A program made the position numbers and the translations under genes. Positions 33,187-43,460 of a DNA stretch of 64,000 nucleotides are shown here, one piece after another. The notes beneath the pieces were generated by a model. It was not told where the DNA came from. It was given only the letters and a program-made list of their open reading frames with translations, and ran no database searches. The DNA comes from Buchnera aphidicola (Pemphigus immunis) (GTDB lineage: Bacteria; Pseudomonadota; Gammaproteobacteria; Enterobacterales; Enterobacteriaceae). Each line of letters starts with the position of its first letter. Position 1 is the first letter of the stretch. The stretch is from the NCBI RefSeq assembly GCF_964059115.1, contig NZ_OZ060408.1, positions 248,001 through 312,000 of the forward strand, given 5' to 3'.

Positions 33187-33720
33187 TTATTTTTTTTTTG
33201 AATTACAATAATTAATGTAAACAACAGATATTATTACACAAATAATTGTTAATATTGTTAAACCGAAAATTTTAAAATTAACCCATATATTCTCTGAAAA
33301 AAAGAAAGTAATATATAGATTTATTATACTACAAGAAAGAAAAAAAATAGCCCATATGAAATCTAATTTTTTCCATATCATATTAGATAAAGTTAATTCT
33401 TTTCCTAGTATTTTTTTTAAAAATGATTCTTTTTTCCATATTTGATAAATAAGTAAGTATAAAAATATTAAAAAATAAATAACAGTAATTTTACATTTCA
33501 TATAATTACTGTTATGAATAAATAAACTAAAAGATCCAAAAAGCAAAATAGTAATAAAATTAAATAAATATATTTTATCTATTTTTTTATTAAAATAAAA
33601 ATTAATGAAAAATGCCAAACCAGAAAATAAAATTAATAATTTTATAGCTAAAAACATGTTATATTTTTGATAAGCTATAAAAAATATACCAGTGGACACT
33701 AAATTAAAAATATATCTCAT
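33187..33720 (-). CDS. yciB: Inner-membrane septation protein A (YciB)
   Basis: 177 residues (179 in E. coli) with about five hydrophobic segments and very high Ile/Phe content. Recognised from length, topology, the conserved NLVSTGIFFIAYQ-like start and its place between yciC and yciA. Its homologue is linked to envelope integrity and cell division. The sequence is strongly diverged. Confidence 0.88.
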   Translation of the reverse strand: MRYIFNLVSTGIFFIAYQKYNMFLAIKLLILFSGLAFFINFYFNKKIDKIYLFNFITILLFGSFSLFIHNSNYMKCKITVIYFLIFLYLLIYQIWKKESFLKKILGKELTLSNMIWKKLDFIWAIFFLSCSIINLYITFFFSENIWVNFKIFGLTILTIICVIISVVYINYCNSKKK

Positions 33721-33739
33721 TTTACAATACCTAAAATTT

Positions 33740-34483
33740 TTAATTTATACGAAATAACATATAAAAACGAAATAAATGAATGATAAAAGAAGAAAATATA
33801 AAATTTTGTATAAAAAAAAGAAATAAAAAAGTTATATTTAAACACGATATATTAAAAAATAGAGATATTGACAAAAATAAAAATTTTAAAAATAACCATA
33901 ACAATAAAGAAGGAAAAATAATTTTAAATCTTTTATATACTATATAAAAACTAAATAATATAGATTTAAATATGGAAGTGTTTTCTATAGATAAAATAAT
34001 AGGAGATAATGATAAAAAACTTGAAAATAATATACCAGGAACAAAAAAACATATAAAACTTAATTTTATTATGACAATTAATACAAAAATTAATAATAAT
34101 AAATTATTAAATGATGTCTTTAAAACAGAAAAAAATAAATTAAACGTAACATTTTTACCTGAAGAAACAATGTTAATTAAACTGATTACACTACTGAATA
34201 AAATAGTATTACCAATTATAGAAGATAATATTTTTGATAAAGATAATTTTAGTAGTATCATTTTTTGTTCGACGCTCATATTGTTTATTAAATCAAACAA
34301 TTCAGATAAATTTATTGCTGTTCCTTCATACAAAAAAGAGATTTTTTTTATATCTGGTGTAATGAAAATATTTAATAATATTAGAAAAAAGGTAATAAAA
34401 AAAGATATTAATATAATATATGAGATATTATTGTAGATAAAATAACGGGTATCGCGGTACAACATATTTTTAGTAATAAGCAT
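33740..34483 (-). CDS. yciC: Inner-membrane protein YciC (UPF0259)
   Basis: 247 residues (same length as E. coli) with about six hydrophobic segments. Conserved stretches are YRDTRYFIYNN near the N-terminus, ELFDLINNMSVEQKMILL in the loop and the closing YLFRLYML-like IHLFRFYMLFRIN. The molecular function is unknown. It follows trpA after 51 bp on the same strand, so it may be the distal part of the trp transcript. Confidence 0.88.
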   Translation of the reverse strand: MLITKNMLYRDTRYFIYNNISYIILISFFITFFLILLNIFITPDIKKISFLYEGTAINLSELFDLINNMSVEQKMILLKLSLSKILSSIIGNTILFSSVISLINIVSSGKNVTFNLFFSVLKTSFNNLLLLIFVLIVIIKLSFICFFVPGILFSSFLSLSPIILSIENTSIFKSILFSFYIVYKRFKIIFPSLLLWLFLKFLFLSISLFFNISCLNITFLFLFFIQNFIFSSFIIHLFRFYMLFRIN

Positions 34484-34534
34484 ATAAAAATCCTTATCTA
34501 TTTTGTTAATGTTAAGATAATATAAAAATTATAT

Positions 34535-35338
34535 TTATTTAGTTGCATTTTTTAAAGTTTTTACTAAATTAATCAAATTTAAAAACATTTTTTCTAAGTT
34601 AGATAAATTATTTTCAATAACTTTAATTAAAATAGATCCACAAATAACTCCTGATGTGCCAGATAAAAGAGATTTTTTAATTTGTAATTCGTTAGAAATA
34701 CCAAAACCTTGAATAATAGGAGTAGAATTATATTTTTTTAATTTTTTTATTAAATTATTTAAAGATTTTTCTTTATATTTATTTATACCTGTCACACCTG
34801 ATCTGGATAATAAATATATATAACCTGTACTAGATAAAGATATTTCACGTATTACATTTTCATTAGCATCAGGAGGACAAATAAAAATAGGTTTAATATT
34901 TTGAGAAACCGACATTTTATAAAAATATTTCGATTCTTCAATAGGCAAATCTGCTATTAATACTGAATCAATAGATATACGAGAACAATCTATATAAAAC
35001 TTTTCAATACCCTTGTTAAATATAATATTTGCATAAGTGAGTAGACCAATAGGTAGAATTGGATACCTATTTCTTACAATAGATAAAATTTCAAAACATT
35101 TTTTTAATGTGATACCAGAAGATAATGCTCTTAAATTTGCTTTTTGTACAATGACACCGTCCGCTACTGGATCTGAAAATGGAATACCCAATTCTAAAGC
35201 ATCAGCACCGTTTTTAATTAATGTTTCTATTATTTTTAATGATATTTCTGGAGAAGGATCTCCTAATGTAACAAAAGGTATAAAACAACCTTCTTTTTTT
35301 AAATTTAATTTATCAAATAACATTTGATAACGATTCAC
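34535..35338 (-). CDS. trpA: Tryptophan synthase alpha subunit
   Basis: Cleaves indole-3-glycerol phosphate to indole, which is channelled to TrpB. 267 residues (268 in E. coli). Catalytic Glu and Asp in ALELGIPFSDPVADG (about 47-61), and phosphate-site motifs SRSGVTGI and GFGIS. The start codon directly follows the trpB stop without a spacer, so translation is probably coupled. Confidence 0.98.
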   Translation of the reverse strand: MNRYQMLFDKLNLKKEGCFIPFVTLGDPSPEISLKIIETLIKNGADALELGIPFSDPVADGVIVQKANLRALSSGITLKKCFEILSIVRNRYPILPIGLLTYANIIFNKGIEKFYIDCSRISIDSVLIADLPIEESKYFYKMSVSQNIKPIFICPPDANENVIREISLSSTGYIYLLSRSGVTGINKYKEKSLNNLIKKLKKYNSTPIIQGFGISNELQIKKSLLSGTSGVICGSILIKVIENNLSNLEKMFLNLINLVKTLKNATK

Positions 35339-36526
35339 TTAACATTTCTCCTTTTCTAAAATGTTACTAACAGTAAAAATGTCTTTATCACCACGACCCG
35401 AAAGATTTACTACTAACAATTGTTCTTTATTAGGATTTTTTTTAATTAATTTTAAGGCATAACCTAAAGCATGTGCGGATTCTAAAGCTGGTATAATACC
35501 TTCTTTTTCAGATAATGCTTGAAAAGCTGTTAGTGCTTCTTTATCTGTTATAGATACATAATTAGCACGACCAATTTTTTTTAACCATGCGTGTTCAGGA
35601 CCTACTGAAGGAAAGTCTAATCCAGCAGAAATAGACCATGATTCTTTAATTTGACCTTCTTTTGTTTGCATTAAAGGAGCTTTCATACCAAAATATATTC
35701 CTATTCTACCTAATTTTAAAGCAGCCCCATGTTGATCTGTTTCAATTCCTTTGCCTGCTGCTTCTACTCCAATTAAATTAACTTTTTTTTCATTAATAAA
35801 ACTAGAAAATATACCAATGGCATTAGATCCTCCTCCAATACAAGCAATAATTGCATTTGGTAATTTTCCCTCTTGTTCTAAAATTTGATTTTTCGTTTCT
35901 TTCCCTATAACACTTTGAAATTTTTTTACTATAGTAGGATAAGGATGAGGGCCAGCAGCAGTTCCTATCATATAATGCGCTTTCGTATAATTTTCAGCAA
36001 AATCACGTAAAGATTCGTTACAAGCATCTTTTAAAGTTTCAGAACCATTCGTTACAGGTATTACTTTTGCTCCCATTAATCTCATTCGAAATACGTTTGG
36101 TGATTGTCTTTGATAATCCTTATTTCCCATATATATTCTACATTTTAAACCTAATAAAGCAGATGACATAGCCGCAGCTACTCCATGTTGACCAGCTCCT
36201 GTTTCTGCAATAATCTCTTTTTTTTTCATTTTTATTGCTAATAAGGCTTGTCCTAAAACTTGATTAGTTTTATGAGCTCCTCCGTGTAATAAATCTTCTC
36301 TTTTTAAATAAAGACGCGTTTTAGTGCCTTTTGTCAAGTTTTTACATAAAGTAAGAGCAGTTGGTCTACCTGCGTAATTTTTTAATAAATTATCTAAAGT
36401 AGTTTTAAAAATGAGATCATGACTAGAATCTATAAATGCTTTTTCTAACTCATATAATGCAGGCATTAGTATTTGAGGAACATACATACCACCAAATTCA
36501 CCAAAATAAGGATTTAATAAAGACAT
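35339..36526 (-). CDS. trpB: Tryptophan synthase beta subunit
   Basis: PLP enzyme condensing indole with serine. 395 residues (397 in E. coli). The PLP lysine is in [16 protein letters not shown] (about 87), and the phosphate-binding glycine loop is in [10 protein letters not shown]. The N-terminus [16 protein letters not shown] is typical. It lies 21 bp after trpC(F) and abuts trpA. Confidence 0.98.
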   Translation of the reverse strand: MSLLNPYFGEFGGMYVPQILMPALYELEKAFIDSSHDLIFKTTLDNLLKNYAGRPTALTLCKNLTKGTKTRLYLKREDLLHGGAHKTNQVLGQALLAIKMKKKEIIAETGAGQHGVAAAMSSALLGLKCRIYMGNKDYQRQSPNVFRMRLMGAKVIPVTNGSETLKDACNESLRDFAENYTKAHYMIGTAAGPHPYPTIVKKFQSVIGKETKNQILEQEGKLPNAIIACIGGGSNAIGIFSSFINEKKVNLIGVEAAGKGIETDQHGAALKLGRIGIYFGMKAPLMQTKEGQIKESWSISAGLDFPSVGPEHAWLKKIGRANYVSITDKEALTAFQALSEKEGIIPALESAHALGYALKLIKKNPNKEQLLVVNLSGRGDKDIFTVSNILEKEKC

Positions 36527-36547
36527 ATTTTATTTCTCTTAAATTTT

Positions 36548-37915
36548 TTATGAAGAATAATTTCTTAAAGAATGAAAAACAGAAAATATTTTTTTAGGAT
36601 CTTTTTTTCCGAAATTATCTTCTACACCTGAATTAAAATCTAATCCGGCACAACCTAATTGTGAAGCACGGATACAATTTTTAGAATTTAATCCACCAGC
36701 TAAAATAACGTTACTAAGATTGCAATTTGCCAATACTGACCAATTAAAACTTTTTCCACTTCCTCCTTCTAAATTATCAAATATGTAATAACTAATATTT
36801 TTAAAACTATGATTAGGAACGACATTTTTAATGCTACAAGATTTCCATATTTTTATTTCATATGGTAGTTGATCTCGTAGTTTATTAATGTAATTTTGAT
36901 CTTCACTTCCATGTAACTGTACAGCTTTTAAATTTAATAATGTAGCTATAGATACAACATAATGTATATTTTCATTTCTAAAAACTCCAACATAATATAA
37001 ATCAGCTTTACTAATAATTTTAATAGCTATATTTTCTCGAACATAACGTCGAGAATTTTTTACGAAAATTAATCCACCATAAATAGCTCCATATTTTTTT
37101 GATATTTCTGCATCTTTTCCTTCAGTTAATCCACAAACTTTATTATCCCCTATAATAATTCTACGAATAGCTATGTCTAAATTTTTTTGTTTCATTAATG
37201 ATGAACCAATTAAAAATCCATGCACTAATTTGCTTAAGTTACGAACTTGAGAATAATTATAAATTCCTGACTCACTGATAACTTTTATATTTTTTGGTAC
37301 TAAAGGAGCAATAGATTTAGTTCTATTGAGATCTATTGAAAAATCGTGTAAATTTCGATTATTAATACCAATAACTTTTGCATTCAGTAAAATTGCTCGA
37401 TGTAGTTCTGTTTCATTATTTACTTCAGTTATTACTCCCATATTCATGTCTGTTGCAATTTTAGAAAGGGTGTTATATTGTGCATTATCTAAAATAGATA
37501 ACATTAGCAGAATGGCATCAGCTTGATAATAACGAGCTAAATATACTTGATAAGGATCAATAAAAAAATCTTTACATAATATAGGTTGAGAAACTATTGA
37601 TCGAGCTATTGATATAAATTCTAATTTTCCATGAAAATATTTTTCATCGGTTAATACAGAGATTACAGAAGCATATTTTTTATAAGTATGACAAATGTCA
37701 ATAAGATTAAATTTTTCCCTAATTATTCCTGATGAAGGAGAAGTTTTTTTACATTCTAAAATAAAAAATGGACGAATATTATTTAATGATTGGTAAAAAT
37801 TTCTATCAGTTTTTTGTATTTTTTTTTTAAAATTTTTTAATGGTTTTTTTTGTTTTTGTGTTTTTAACCAAATGAATTTATTTTTTACAATTTCTTGTAA
37901 TATTGTGTTTTGCAT
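36548..37915 (-). CDS. trpC: Bifunctional indole-3-glycerol phosphate synthase / phosphoribosylanthranilate isomerase
   Basis: Fused TrpC-TrpF as in E. coli, 455 residues (452). The synthase half (1 to about 255) has ILECKKTSPS, LCKDFFIDPYQ and ITEVNNE with the catalytic Glu/Lys residues. The isomerase half (about 256-455) has the catalytic Cys in KVCGLTEGKDA, VQLHGSEDQ and the Asp in FDNLEGGSGKSF. Its first 38 nt overlap the end of trpD in another frame. Confidence 0.97.
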   Translation of the reverse strand: MQNTILQEIVKNKFIWLKTQKQKKPLKNFKKKIQKTDRNFYQSLNNIRPFFILECKKTSPSSGIIREKFNLIDICHTYKKYASVISVLTDEKYFHGKLEFISIARSIVSQPILCKDFFIDPYQVYLARYYQADAILLMLSILDNAQYNTLSKIATDMNMGVITEVNNETELHRAILLNAKVIGINNRNLHDFSIDLNRTKSIAPLVPKNIKVISESGIYNYSQVRNLSKLVHGFLIGSSLMKQKNLDIAIRRIIIGDNKVCGLTEGKDAEISKKYGAIYGGLIFVKNSRRYVRENIAIKIISKADLYYVGVFRNENIHYVVSIATLLNLKAVQLHGSEDQNYINKLRDQLPYEIKIWKSCSIKNVVPNHSFKNISYYIFDNLEGGSGKSFNWSVLANCNLSNVILAGGLNSKNCIRASQLGCAGLDFNSGVEDNFGKKDPKKIFSVFHSLRNYSS

Positions 37916-38915
37916 AATTTTTCCAATTCATAAGGGATATTAATTTTTTATACGCTTTTCCACTACGAATAGTTTCTAATGCATATTGTGCATTTTCTTT
38001 TATATTTTCATATCCAAATATCTTTAATAATAATGCTACATTTGCTGCTATCGTTTCTTCATGTGCTAAACTACCACGTCCTTGTAATATTTTTTTTATA
38101 ATATCACAGTTTTCTTTCGAAGAACCTCCTTTTAATGCGTTTTGTGGATGAGTATGTAAACCAAAATCTTTAGCTGATATTTCATATGAAATAATTTTTT
38201 TATTATTTAGTTCAGATATATATGTACTCCCAAATAACATTACTTCATCGTTGCCACTACTGTGTAATACAATAGCACGTTTATAGTTTAATTTTCTTAA
38301 TGTTTTTATCATATTTAAAATAAGTGGTTTACTATAGACACCAATTACTGTTAATGGAGGTTTAAATGGATTTAGTAAAGGACCTAAAATATTAAAAAAA
38401 GTTTTTGTTTTTAATATTTTTCTTACTTTTATAGCATTCTTAAATACGGTATGATATTGCGGTGCAAATAAAAAGCAAATGTTAAATTTATCTAACATTT
38501 CATATGATTGTTGAGCTGATAAGGTATAATTAATACCTAATTCATCTAATACGTCTGATGAACCGGACAAACTAGATATCTTAGCATTACAATGTTTAGC
38601 AATTTTTAATCCACATGTTGCAGCAACAATAGCGCTTACAGTTGATATATTAATGGTATTATTATTATCTCCACCTGTACCAACTATGTCAGAAAAATTA
38701 TAATTGGGTTTAATTGAAAAATTTATTTTTTCTAAGCATGCACGTATTGCTCCAGCTATTTCATCTGATGATTCTCCTCTTATTTTGATAGCAATTAATA
38801 AAGATGCTAATTGAATATTATTAATTTTTTTTTTAATTATATTTTGAAATAAAATATAACTTTCTACACTATTTAATAACTTTGATTCATATATTTTTTT
38901 TAGAATTTTTTCCAT
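37878..38915 (-). CDS. trpD: Anthranilate phosphoribosyltransferase
   Basis: Second step of the tryptophan branch. About 345 residues, corresponding only to the transferase domain; the glutamine amidotransferase (TrpG) that is fused to it in E. coli is not here. The PRPP loop is DIVGTGGDNNNTINIST, followed by KHCNAKISSLSGSSDVL. An ATG five codons upstream (38930) is also in frame, but AGGAT sits 6 nt before the ATG at 38915. It is the first trp gene of the block; trpE and trpG are absent, as in Buchnera that carry them on a plasmid. No attenuator or leader peptide was seen. Confidence 0.96.
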   Translation of the reverse strand: MEKILKKIYESKLLNSVESYILFQNIIKKKINNIQLASLLIAIKIRGESSDEIAGAIRACLEKINFSIKPNYNFSDIVGTGGDNNNTINISTVSAIVAATCGLKIAKHCNAKISSLSGSSDVLDELGINYTLSAQQSYEMLDKFNICFLFAPQYHTVFKNAIKVRKILKTKTFFNILGPLLNPFKPPLTVIGVYSKPLILNMIKTLRKLNYKRAIVLHSSGNDEVMLFGSTYISELNNKKIISYEISAKDFGLHTHPQNALKGGSSKENCDIIKKILQGRGSLAHEETIAANVALLLKIFGYENIKENAQYALETIRSGKAYKKLISLMNWKNYAKHNITRNCKK

Positions 38916-39386
38916 ATTAATATCCTGCATTAATATACTACATTAGCAATAAAAATAAAATTTTTTTTAAAAATAAAATAATATTGATTTATAAATAAAA
39001 TTTTTAAGATATTTATATATTAGGTTAATCATAATTTATATATTTTAAATTTAATATATATAAAATATATATCTTCTAATTATTTTAATATAATATATTT
39101 ATTTTCATTGATTTATATCTTATATATTTATTTATAATAATTATAGTTATATTTAATATTAGATATATATCTATTTATGACATATATATAATTATTAAAA
39201 TAATTTTTTATTTTTAATTACCGATATTGCAATTTAACCTATCAATTTTTTTATTAATTTTATTAATATAAGATTATTTAAATTTTAGATTATAATTATA
39301 TAATCTATTTTTTATAGAATTACATGATAATTGCCACATCAAAAAACTATTTTCAATATATAATTTTATTAATTAGAGATACCTTT
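38916..39386. other. Divergent intergenic region, trpD / transporter gene
   Basis: About 470 bp of A/T-rich sequence expected to contain the trp promoter (minus strand) and that of the transporter. No Trp-codon-rich leader, attenuator stem or TrpR operator could be recognised. Confidence 0.5.
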
Positions 39387-40274
39387 ATGCAAAATATTAT
39401 AATAATAATATTATTTTTTTTAGTTTCTATTACATGGGGTACTACTTGGATAGCAATGAAATTTGCTATAGATACTATTCCTCCTTTTTTTGCTACAGGA
39501 ATGCGATTTTTATTAGCAGCGCCTTTATTAATTAGTATGGCTTACTATAGTAAGACACCTTTACTTTTTCCTCCAGGGGAACGGTATTTTCAATTTTTTA
39601 TTTGTATATTTTATTTTTCTATTCCATTTTCATTAATGTTATATGGTGGACTATATGTCAATGCATATGTGTCTTCTGTTATTTTTTCAAATATGCCTGT
39701 TTTTATTTTAATTACTTCTTTTTTTATACTGAGAAAAAAAATATTTTTTTTACAAAAAATAGGATTAACAATAGCTGTAATCATTCTTATTTTTATTTTA
39801 TTTAATGCTGTATATATTATACATGATTGTCAGTTTAAAGGAATTATTGCATTAATGTTAGCGGTAATTAGTCATGCTATTATGTACGTAGAATGTAAAA
39901 AGAAATCTTATAACGTATCTGTCCTCACATTTAATGCATTGCCTTCATTAGTATCTGGCATAATTTTATTAACTTTGGCTTGGTATTTTGAACATCCAGT
40001 TCTGAATAATTTTTCAAAAATGTCAATTTTAGCAGTAATTTATTTAGGAGATTTCTCTGGTATATGTGGTATATTGTCTTATTTTTATTTACAAAAAAAA
40101 GTAAATTCTTTTCATGCTTCTGTTGTATTTTTAGTTTTTCCATTTATTGCTACCAGTTTAGATTATTATATTTTTAAATATACTATTCCTATTAATCAAT
40201 TGTTATTAACAATTCCATTAATGTTTGGTATATTATTAACTTTAATTCCGAATAAAATAAAAAATAATATTTAA
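39387..40274 (+). CDS. EamA/DMT-family inner-membrane transporter (YedA-like)
   Basis: 295 residues with about ten hydrophobic segments arranged as two EamA repeats. The first repeat has [26 protein letters not shown], typical of the drug/metabolite transporter superfamily and close to E. coli YedA. The substrate is unknown; a role in exporting metabolites to the host is possible but unproven. An ATG 21 codons upstream is in frame; the ATG at 39387 is preferred by hydrophobicity and family start. It sits beside the trp block. Confidence 0.88.
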   Translation: MQNIIIIILFFLVSITWGTTWIAMKFAIDTIPPFFATGMRFLLAAPLLISMAYYSKTPLLFPPGERYFQFFICIFYFSIPFSLMLYGGLYVNAYVSSVIFSNMPVFILITSFFILRKKIFFLQKIGLTIAVIILIFILFNAVYIIHDCQFKGIIALMLAVISHAIMYVECKKKSYNVSVLTFNALPSLVSGIILLTLAWYFEHPVLNNFSKMSILAVIYLGDFSGICGILSYFYLQKKVNSFHASVVFLVFPFIATSLDYYIFKYTIPINQLLLTIPLMFGILLTLIPNKIKNNI

Positions 40275-40503
40275 AATTATTATTTTTAACATAATTTATT
40301 ATTATTAATATTTAATATGATATAAAATATATATCTACTTAAATTAAGATTAATTCAATATTAATTTTTTATAAAAATGAATTAATTAAATATTTTACTT
40401 TTTAAAATTTTATCAAAAATGTTTTTTGATAATGTCAAAAATACTTTGTTTTTAATTAAATACATAAAAGTTTTTAATATCACTATTAATTAATGAGTTA
40501 AAT

Positions 40504-41248
40504 ATGAATGAAAAAATACAAAAAATATTAGCTAATTCGGGTTATGGATCCCGTCGTTATATTGAAAAAATGATAAGATCTAATCTTATTTTTGTTAATG
40601 GAAAAAAAATTAATATTGGCCAACGATTTTTAAAAAACAATATACAATCATTAACTATTGATAAAAAATTTTTTTTATTTAATATAAAAAAAAAAACCAC
40701 GTGTGCTAATTTATTATAAACCAGAAGGATATATTTGCACTCGTAATGATCCTAAAAATCGTATTACAGTTTTTGAAACATTACCAGTATTGAAAAATAC
40801 TAAATGGATTATGGTAGGTAGATTAGATTTAAATAGTTGTGGTTTATTATTATTTACAACTGATGGAGAATTAGCTTATCGTCTTATGCATCCAAAATTT
40901 AATATTACAAGAAAATACGCAGTTCGTGTATTTGGAAATATAGATGAAAAAAAAATAAATCAATTAAAATCAGGAGTATACCTTGAAGACGGATATGCAG
41001 TTTTTAAAACCATTGAATTAAAATCTAACAATTCTAAAAATAAATGGTTTATAGTATCTTTAACAGAAGGTAGAAATCGTGAAGTAAGAAGAATATGGGA
41101 AAAAGTAGGAGTTCAAGTTAATAAACTAATTCGTATTAGTTATGCAAATGTTATTTTACCTCCATGTTTATCTCCTAGATCATGGTTGTATCTTAAAGAT
41201 GATTTAGTTAATGCTTTGTATAATTTAATTCAATTAAAATATTATTAA
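40504..41248 (+). pseudogene. rluB: rluB, 23S rRNA pseudouridine(2605) synthase, frameshifted in a poly-A run
   Basis: The first frame (40504-40719) encodes the S4-like RNA-binding domain, starting MNEKIQKILANSGYGSRR. The second, offset frame ends at 41248 and encodes the catalytic domain with YYKPEGYICTRNDP, the catalytic Asp in GRLDLNSCGLLLFTTDGEL, and LTEGRNREVRRIWE. They are joined at a run of 11 A (40686-40696). With 10 A the reading would continue Lys-Lys-Lys-Pro-Arg-Val-Leu-Ile-Tyr-Tyr and give an intact protein of about 247 residues. Nothing else is damaged, so the gene may be rescued by polymerase slippage, recently broken, or miscalled by one base. The basic C-terminal tail of E. 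coli RluB is absent. Confidence 0.88.
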
Positions 41249-41317
41249 TTTTTATAATTAAAAATTATGTTTTTGTAATATAAAAACGTTATAAAATATA
41301 ATATAAGCGTGGAACTT

Positions 41318-42346
41318 ATGAATTTTATTTTAAATTATGTACTTTTTTTAGCAAAAAATATTACTGTATTAGTGACAATATTAACTATATTGTTGTTTTT
41401 CACACGTATATTACAACGTAAAAATAAAGAGAAAGGAGATTTTAAATTAACTTTATTAGGGGAAAAATACGAAAATATAAAAAAAAATATACTTTTTTTA
41501 AAAATGACACCTTATGAAAAAAAAATATGGAATCAAAAAAATAAAAAAAAACAAAAAAAAGAAATGATAAGTAATAAAAAAAAATATATTACGAATAAAA
41601 AAATATATTTAGAAGAAAAAATGCCGACATTATATATATTAAATTTTAAAGGCGATGTACATGCAAGTGCAGTTAGTAATTTAAGAAAAGAAATATCTGC
41701 TATTCTTACAGTTGCAGAAAAAAACGATGAAGTATTATTAAGACTGGAAAGTTCAGGTGGAATTGTACATGGTTATGGATTTGCTGCTTTTCAATTACAA
41801 AGATTACGTCAAAAAGGGATTTATTTAACAATTGCAATAGATAAAATTGCTGCTAGCGGAGGATATATGATGGCTAGTGTTGCCGATCATATTATGGCTG
41901 CACCATTTTCTATTATTGGATCTATTGGAGTTGTTGCACAAATTCCTAACTTTAATAGAATATTAAAAAATAATAATATCGATGTAGAATTACATACAGC
42001 TGGAAAATATAAACGCACTTTAACTTTATTTGGTGAAAATACTCAAGAATCACGAGAGAAATTTTGTAGTGAATTGGAGACAACTCATAATCTCTTTAAA
42101 AAATTTATTCAAGAAATGAGACCATCTTTAAATATTGATTCTGTTGCTACCGGAGAATATTGGTTCGGTTCTCTTGCTTTAAAAAAAAATCTTGTAGATA
42201 GTATTAATAATAGTGATGATTTTTTAATTTCAAAAAAAAATAAGTTCACTTTATTAGAAATAAAATATGTATCTAAAAAAAACATTATAGGTAATATTAT
42301 CAATAATATCGTTAAAAATATATTTTCAGTAATATTAAATAAATAA
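41318..42346 (+). CDS. sohB: Inner-membrane peptidase SohB
   Basis: Membrane-anchored serine protease of the S49 (signal peptide peptidase A) family. 342 residues (349 in E. coli). N-terminal membrane anchor (about 10-32), Lys-rich linker (50-100), then the protease domain with RLESSGGIVHGYG and the nucleophile region IAASGGYMMASVAD. The ATG at 41318 aligns residue by residue with the E. coli start and has GTGGA upstream; a GTG three codons earlier is the alternative. It follows rluB as in the E. coli region. Confidence 0.93.
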   Translation: MNFILNYVLFLAKNITVLVTILTILLFFTRILQRKNKEKGDFKLTLLGEKYENIKKNILFLKMTPYEKKIWNQKNKKKQKKEMISNKKKYITNKKIYLEEKMPTLYILNFKGDVHASAVSNLRKEISAILTVAEKNDEVLLRLESSGGIVHGYGFAAFQLQRLRQKGIYLTIAIDKIAASGGYMMASVADHIMAAPFSIIGSIGVVAQIPNFNRILKNNNIDVELHTAGKYKRTLTLFGENTQESREKFCSELETTHNLFKKFIQEMRPSLNIDSVATGEYWFGSLALKKNLVDSINNSDDFLISKKNKFTLLEIKYVSKKNIIGNIINNIVKNIFSVILNK

Positions 42347-43460
42347 TATTTTATATTAATTTTAAAATTTATTACATAAAAATTATTTTGATATAAATTA
42401 AAATATTTACATTAGAGGTTTATATGTATTATTAGTTTTAAACTAACTATTTTTATATAATCTTCGTTTATGTATATAAATTAAAATTAATTTCTGTTTA
42501 ATTTTATTTAAATTTAATTTTTATTAATAAATTTTTAGAAGAATTATATAAAAAATGATTTTTGATATAAAAATTTAATTTAATAAAAATTTTAATAAAA
42601 TATTAAAAATTATAAAATTTAAAAAAAATAATTTTATATATATAGTTAATATTTATAAATATTAAAGTTATTAAACTAACTGTCAATCAACATCTACCAA
42701 AATTATATTAAATAAGAATTAAAAAACCGATTATATTAATATAGATATTAATTTAGATAAAAAATATAGAATATACGTTCATTTTTTCAGATAAAAAATA
42801 ATTATTTATATAAATTAGTTTTTATCGTAAGAATCAAATTATTACATATGTGATTTCATAAATTATTTTAGAAATTAAAAATTTTAAATATGTGTTTTGT
42901 ATATATGAATTAATTTTTAATAAAAAATCATAAATAATATAAAATTTCATAAATCATATTTTATTTATATTAAAATGTATAAAACTAACGGAGACAAATT
43001 AATAAAAATTTTTTATTAAAAATTTATAAAATATCAATATAAACTATTAAATTATCAAAACAAATGGTTCTTTACTTCAGTAATAATTTTCAATATATAA
43101 AACCATAATTTTAAAAATGAATAAAAAAATTAAAATATATATTATTTTAAATAATTTTAATTACTTATCAAAAACAAGTAATATACAGGTTGTACAATTT
43201 TTATATAAAATATATATCAGTATTTTTATTTTTTATAAAATATTCTTTTATAAAAAATAAAATTATAATATAAATTATGTAAGTATTTTCTTAAGTTTCT
43301 TAAATATTATTTTGAATTGATTTAATTTTATTTAACTGTATGAAAAAAAATTTAGCGTAACCAAAATATAGACACGATATTAAAATTAGAGTAAATTTTT
43401 AATATATAATTAATTCAATATATTGTAATAGTAGATTAATCTTAATAAAGTATTTTTTAA
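42347..43460. other. Gene desert between sohB and suhB
   Basis: About 1.1 kb of near-pure A/T sequence with no usable frame, tRNA or conserved motif that I can see. In E. coli sohB is followed by yciN and topA. I found no recognisable fragment of topoisomerase I, so decay is inferred from position and length only. An AGAGG-spacer-ATG at about 42414 opens a frame that stops after three codons. Confidence 0.55.

Noticed and set aside
33972-34436. 154-codon open frame on the plus strand
   Set aside because: Complete antisense shadow of yciC. It is Lys/Asn/Ile-rich with no family resemblance, and yciC matches its E. coli homologue in length and motifs.
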